A model generated the notes under the pieces. It had not been told where the DNA came from. It saw only the letters and a list, made by a program, of their open reading frames with translations, and searched no databases. Both the position numbers and the translations under genes were made by a program. This document shows positions 7,194 through 10,583 of a DNA stretch of 10,583 bases, piece by piece; within the stretch, counting starts at the first letter, position 1; each line of letters begins with the position of its first letter. Where the stretch lies: NCBI GenBank assembly GCA_007117055.1, contig SKHH01000004.1, positions 1 through 10,583 of the forward strand. Direction: 5' to 3'. The DNA is from Lishizhenia sp. (lineage in GTDB: Bacteria; Bacteroidota; Bacteroidia; Flavobacteriales_D; Crocinitomicaceae).

Positions 7194-8943
7194 AAAACTT
7201 TTTGTCTTCAATTTTTTGAGGGATAACGGTGTTTCTACTTTCTTCTTCTTTTGCTTTCTTCCAATGGTGGAGGGCTTTGTCTATGTCTTTATTGACAACA
7301 TAAATATCACCTAATAAGTCATGAATTTCAGCAGTATAAGACTGCTTTTCTAACGCTTCCTCCAACAAGGTTATCGCTTTATCGTAATTTTTTTGTTTAA
7401 GGTATACAAACCCAAGTGAATAAATCACTTTAGAACCAACGAGTTCATTGTCTAATAAGGGAAGAAGTAATTGCTCTGCTTTTTTATAATCCTTGTCAAA
7501 TCTAGCTAAATGATATGCAAAAGAATTGATGATAATTTCTTCGTTCGGTGCTTTAGTTAACGCTTCATCAAATTTAGCTTTTGCTTTTTTGTTTTCTCCT
7601 TGTCGGTATAAAATCTCTCCTTTGCGCATAGCGTAACGGGCCAATTGTCCTACATCGTCAATAAGGTAAATTTCTCCAATTTCTAAATAATCCATAGCAT
7701 CTTCCAGCTTTCCGGCATACATTGCTCCTTCAGCAGCAGCGTAATAAATAAAAGGAATCGTTGGGAAATAATCGATAGCTTCCTTGGCGTCTTCGTACAA
7801 CGCCGCATATTCTTTATAAGCACTTTGAAAAGCAAGAATGTTTGTCCATAGTTCCACACGGTTTTTATTATAAGCAAGTGAAGCACGATAAAAGTCTAAG
7901 GCTCTTTTCGATTGTTTTAATTGAACGAGCAAATCACCAAACATAGATAAAACAACAGCTTCTTTATCATGCGTTAATGAAAAGGTTTCCATGATTTCAA
8001 TGATAGCTTCTTCATTGCCTTCAGTAATTTCGTAAAGTGGCTGAGTAATGCGTACCTTGTCCCTAACATCTAAATCTTCTGAACCAACAACTATTTTAAG
8101 ACTGTTCAAATAATCTGAAATTTCATTTAATTCTATCGCTTGATTTGCGAGGATAAAATGAGCAACGCCGTTTTCAGGTTCTTTTTTTACCAATTCTTTA
8201 ATTAATGCAATAGCTTTTTCTGTTTCTTCTTGTTCTTCGTAATATCCGATTACGGTCTTTAAGATTTCTAAATTATTGGGGAAAGCCTTTTTAAGTTGTA
8301 GCAATTCATTTTCTACTTCATCTGTTCTATTGGTTTCTTGTAGTAAATCTATCTTGATCATGGTTAATTCAGGAACGATTCCCATCAAATCCTCAATAAT
8401 TTGAAATCGTTCTAACGCTTGTTCATATTCTTTGTTGTAAATCAAACACTGGGCATACGCATATTGCCATTCGGCGTGACGCGGTTCTTCACGAACAAGA
8501 ATTTCAAAGAAATCCGAAGCTTTTTGGAACTCTGCTTTTTCGAAAAGTAACATGGCTAGTTCTTGCACATAATGGATGTTTTCAGGATCTAATTCATGGG
8601 CGTTTTCCATGTATTCCAAGGCCAATGATTTTTGTTTTTGTCGCTTGGCAATTTCCGCAAGTCCAAAATAAACAGCGTCATTGTGTGGATACTCCGCTTT
8701 ACATTCTTCAAATAATTTTTTGGCTTCGGATAAATTGCCTGAAAGTTTTTCTCGAACGGCGAGGTGAAATTTTTCTATGTAGGGAAATTGTTCCGTGGAG
8801 AGCAATGCGAATAAATCGTCTCGGGACTCTTCAAGAATTTGTTCTTCTTTACTTTCTTGATTGCGCTTAAATAGCTGTGCATAAGCACCCTCAAAGAAAA
8901 TGAGACAAGAAAAAAGTAAAAGTAAAAAACGAAGTATCATCAT
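7174..8943 (-). CDS. Secreted tetratricopeptide (TPR) repeat protein
   Basis: A 589-residue protein with an N-terminal signal peptide (MMILRFLLLLFSCLIFFEGAYA, cleavage likely before QLF) followed by about ten or more TPR units through to the C-terminus. Units are readable by the recurring A/G at the two helix turns and a terminal P, for example GNLSEAKKLFEECKAEYP, KSLALEYMENAHELDPEN, EFQKASDFFEILVREEP and ENKKAKAKFDEALTKAPNE. It is a scaffold with no catalytic domain. It probably sits in the periplasm, or may be anchored there with partners. The start is ATG ATG; both are plausible, and the first directly follows the TAA of the nucleotidyltransferase gene with no gap. The stop overlaps the DUF4292 start by 20 bases. 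Partners are unknown; proximity suggests the DUF4292 lipoprotein and the EnvC-like activator. Confidence 0.85.
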   Translation of the reverse strand: MMILRFLLLLFSCLIFFEGAYAQLFKRNQESKEEQILEESRDDLFALLSTEQFPYIEKFHLAVREKLSGNLSEAKKLFEECKAEYPHNDAVYFGLAEIAKRQKQKSLALEYMENAHELDPENIHYVQELAMLLFEKAEFQKASDFFEILVREEPRHAEWQYAYAQCLIYNKEYEQALERFQIIEDLMGIVPELTMIKIDLLQETNRTDEVENELLQLKKAFPNNLEILKTVIGYYEEQEETEKAIALIKELVKKEPENGVAHFILANQAIELNEISDYLNSLKIVVGSEDLDVRDKVRITQPLYEITEGNEEAIIEIMETFSLTHDKEAVVLSMFGDLLVQLKQSKRALDFYRASLAYNKNRVELWTNILAFQSAYKEYAALYEDAKEAIDYFPTIPFIYYAAAEGAMYAGKLEDAMDYLEIGEIYLIDDVGQLARYAMRKGEILYRQGENKKAKAKFDEALTKAPNEEIIINSFAYHLARFDKDYKKAEQLLLPLLDNELVGSKVIYSLGFVYLKQKNYDKAITLLEEALEKQSYTAEIHDLLGDIYVVNKDIDKALHHWKKAKEEESRNTVIPQKIEDKKFYAPNYF

Positions 8944-9951
8944 TTAATCAAGTGTTGAATAATCTCCTAGACTCAAATCTTGTGCCTTTTGTTGAATTTT
9001 AACAGCATTTCCGATCATTGAGTTTTCTAAGACACTGTTTTTTATTACCGTATTGTTCTGAACGATGGTGTTTTTTATTACCGTGTTTGAAATACGTGTT
9101 TGTCCTCCAATGGAAACATGTGGCCCAACCACTGAGTTACTGATTTTTGCTCCGGGACCAATGTAGCAAGGAGGAATAATAACACTATCCTCTATTTCTG
9201 CGGAATCGTGAATAAGTTTTTTTCGATTTTCTAAATCAAATTCAAGTACGCGTTGATTGGTATGAACAGTAACCACTTTGTTTCCGCAATCCAACCATTC
9301 ATTTACTTTCCCAGGTTTAAAAACAGTTCCTTTTTCGGTAAGTCTTCTTAATGCATCGGGAAGTTGATATTCGCCACCTTTAATGATATTATTATCCACG
9401 AGGTAGTTGATTTCTGTCAATAAATCTTCTCCTTTTTTGAAATAGTAAACGCCAATCATGGCAAGATCTGAAACAAACGTTTTTGGCTTTTCAACAAAGT
9501 CGATAATTCGACCACTTTGATTTAACTGAACTACGCCAAAAGCACTCGGGTCTTCAATTTGCTTTACCCATAAAATCCCATCATCCGAAGGGTCGATTTT
9601 AAAATCAGCGCGGAACAGTGTGTCGGCAAAAGCAACTACAACAGGGCCCTTAAGGGCTTCTTTTGCACATAAAACAGCATGTGCAGTCCCAAGGGGTTCT
9701 GTTTGATAATAGATAGATCCTTTTGCGCCAACTTCCGCTGCAACTGCGATCAATTCTTTCTCGACTTCTTTACCAAAATCACCAATCACAAAAGCGACTT
9801 CATCAATAGGTTCGCTGCATACATTGGCAATGTCTTCCACTAATCTATGAACAATTGGTTTTCCACCTACAGGTACAAGTGGTTTTGGAACGGTTAAAGT
9901 ATGTGGTCGGAGGCGAGATCCGCGACCAGCCATGGGTATAATTATTTTCAT
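8944..9951 (-). CDS. Sugar-phosphate nucleotidyltransferase with left-handed beta-helix tail
   Basis: A 335-residue GT-A-fold NTP transferase that makes an NDP-sugar from a sugar 1-phosphate and an NTP. Key segments are GRGSRLRP (9-16) with VPKP at 21-24 for nucleotide binding, QTEPLGTAHAV (83-93), FAD at 108-110 with D110 as probable metal ligand, FVEKP (152-156), GGEYQLPDAL (192-201) and WLDCGN (219-224). Residues 250-325 are hexapeptide repeats of V/I-rich type (IIPPCYIGPGAKISNSVVGP), forming a left-handed parallel beta-helix. The frame reaches further to a GTG at 10014, but the ATG at 9951 gives the canonical start MKIIIPMAGRGSR and leaves a 13-base gap to dut. The family resembles glucose-1-phosphate thymidylyltransferase and mannose-1-phosphate guanylyltransferase. 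The sugar and the nucleotide cannot be decided from sequence. Probably cytosolic, feeding cell-surface glycan synthesis. No Shine-Dalgarno: the leader is A-rich (TAAAAAAAAGAAAAAA), typical of Bacteroidota. Confidence 0.88.
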   Translation of the reverse strand: MKIIIPMAGRGSRLRPHTLTVPKPLVPVGGKPIVHRLVEDIANVCSEPIDEVAFVIGDFGKEVEKELIAVAAEVGAKGSIYYQTEPLGTAHAVLCAKEALKGPVVVAFADTLFRADFKIDPSDDGILWVKQIEDPSAFGVVQLNQSGRIIDFVEKPKTFVSDLAMIGVYYFKKGEDLLTEINYLVDNNIIKGGEYQLPDALRRLTEKGTVFKPGKVNEWLDCGNKVVTVHTNQRVLEFDLENRKKLIHDSAEIEDSVIIPPCYIGPGAKISNSVVGPHVSIGGQTRISNTVIKNTIVQNNTVIKNSVLENSMIGNAVKIQQKAQDLSLGDYSTLD

Positions 9952-9964
9952 TTTTTTCTTTTTT

Positions 9965-10399
9965 TTAATTTTGTCCAGTACTACCAAAACCACCAGATCC
10001 GCGCTCGGTAGCACTTAACTCTTCTGTTGTAATCCAAGTTGCTTGCGTTAAAGATGCAAATACAAGCTGTGCAATCCGGTCTCCGTCATTGATTTCAAAA
10101 CTTTCATTGGATAAGTTAACTAAAATCACACCAACTTCACCGCGGTAATCTGCATCAATCGTACCAGGACTATTCAGGACTGTAATTCCCTTTTTCAAGG
10201 CTAACCCGCTTCTTGGACGAACTTGTGCTTCGTATCCTTCAGGTATTTCTAAAAACAGCCCCGTTTTTACCAAAGTACGCTCAAGCGGAGCCAAAACAAT
10301 TTTTGAATCAATGTTTGCACGTAAATCTAGACCAGCCGATGAACTAGTTTCATAGCGTGGTAACTCGTGCTTTGACCGATTAATCACTTTCACTTTCAT
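9965..10399 (-). CDS. dut: Deoxyuridine 5'-triphosphate nucleotidohydrolase (dUTPase)
   Basis: A 144-residue trimeric-type dUTPase that hydrolyses dUTP to dUMP and pyrophosphate, keeping uracil out of DNA and supplying dUMP for thymidylate synthesis. All five conserved motifs are present in order: I AGLDLR (22-27), II RPRSGLA (61-67), III LNSPGTIDADYRGE (75-88; D82 the catalytic Asp, Y85 discriminating uracil), IV GDRIAQ (106-111) and V RGSGGFGSTG (133-142). Length is typical. The ATG at 10399 gives the normal start MKVKVINRSKHEL; the frame extends to a TTG at 10408, which is rejected. First gene of the run; the nucleotidyltransferase gene follows 13 bases on. Confidence 0.97.
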   Translation of the reverse strand: MKVKVINRSKHELPRYETSSSAGLDLRANIDSKIVLAPLERTLVKTGLFLEIPEGYEAQVRPRSGLALKKGITVLNSPGTIDADYRGEVGVILVNLSNESFEINDGDRIAQLVFASLTQATWITTEELSATERGSGGFGSTGQN

Positions 10400-10583
10400 A
10401 CGCTTCAAAAGTACGTAATTTTTTAAAGTTTTTACTTGTATTTGGTGAAAACGCGCTCTTTTAACACTGAATGTAAGTGAGGATGAAAGGTTTCAATCGC
10501 AAACAGAGTATTTCATTGAACACTTCCATTTTTATAAATGGGTTCCAACATAGGTAGTATAGGTGTATCACCCTGTAAGCCTG
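10400..10583 (+). other. Right-edge region upstream of dut, no supported gene
   Basis: This 184-base stretch holds the dut promoter candidate and otherwise no recognisable gene. An ATG at 10538 opens 15 codons (MGSNIGSIGVSPCKP) that run off the edge, and two minus-strand frames are also open to the edge. None can be identified from so few residues. Confidence 0.3.
10406..10413 (-). promoter_or_regulatory. Candidate -7 promoter box immediately upstream of dut
   Basis: On the minus strand 10413 to 10406 reads TACTTTTG, an exact match to TAnnTTTG. It ends only 6 bases before the ATG at 10399, so a transcript starting about 7 bases downstream would be nearly leaderless. No strong -33 TTG is visible upstream. 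It could be a chance match, since the region is AT-rich. Confidence 0.35.

Noticed and set aside
7683..7886. Minus-strand frame of 67 codons inside the TPR gene
   Set aside because: Out-of-frame shadow of the TPR gene, which continues uninterrupted through it.
9952..10014. GTG start at 10014 for the nucleotidyltransferase, overlapping dut
   Set aside because: The added residues are not family-like and read through the end of dut in another frame; the ATG at 9951 gives the canonical MKIIIPMAGRGSR.
10538..10583. Plus-strand ATG-initiated frame open to the right edge
   Set aside because: Fifteen residues are too few to identify, with no family match or start context.

Overview
The window looks like a piece of a low-GC Bacteroidota chromosome, most likely from the order Flavobacteriales. 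The evidence is a DUF4292 lipoprotein (a family I know essentially only from this phylum), an SDR-type threonine dehydrogenase of the Flavobacterium kind, start codons preceded by A-rich leaders rather than clear Shine-Dalgarno sequences, and promoter-like boxes of the TAnnTTTG type used by the Bacteroidota housekeeping sigma factor. Nothing suggests a mobile element, prophage, CRISPR array or RNA gene. The region reads as compact, ordinary core genome.

Layout. Positions 1-1557 (minus strand) hold a flavin reductase-family protein followed by a DNA photolyase that runs off the left edge; the two genes overlap by 4 bases (ATGA). A 118-base divergent intergenic region separates them from a plus-strand gene at 1676-3895 for a large membrane-anchored PpiD/SurA-type peptidyl-prolyl isomerase, which ends in a strong intrinsic terminator at 3931-3956. 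Convergent to it, at 4061-5011 on the minus strand, is an NAD-dependent SDR-type L-threonine 3-dehydrogenase with its own promoter-like box.

Positions 5102-10399 form a five-gene minus-strand run, in transcription order: dut (dUTPase), a sugar-phosphate nucleotidyltransferase with a left-handed beta-helix tail, a TPR-repeat secreted protein, a DUF4292 lipoprotein with a probable LolA-like fold, and an EnvC-like murein hydrolase activator whose LytM domain lacks key metal ligands. Gaps are 13 and 0 bases, then overlaps of 20 and 17 bases, so the genes are almost certainly co-transcribed and partly translationally coupled. Four of the five point to envelope biogenesis (sugar-nucleotide activation, lipoprotein, TPR scaffold, peptidoglycan hydrolase control). 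dut is the nucleotide-hygiene gene at the head.

Several reading frames extend upstream to TTG or GTG codons (flavin reductase, DUF4292, nucleotidyltransferase, dUTPase). In each case the internal ATG gives the family-like N-terminus and was chosen. No clearly new system was found. The most useful leads are the photolyase-flavin reductase coupling, the DUF4292/TPR/EnvC envelope cluster, and an identical 15-base promoter element in front of two unrelated genes.
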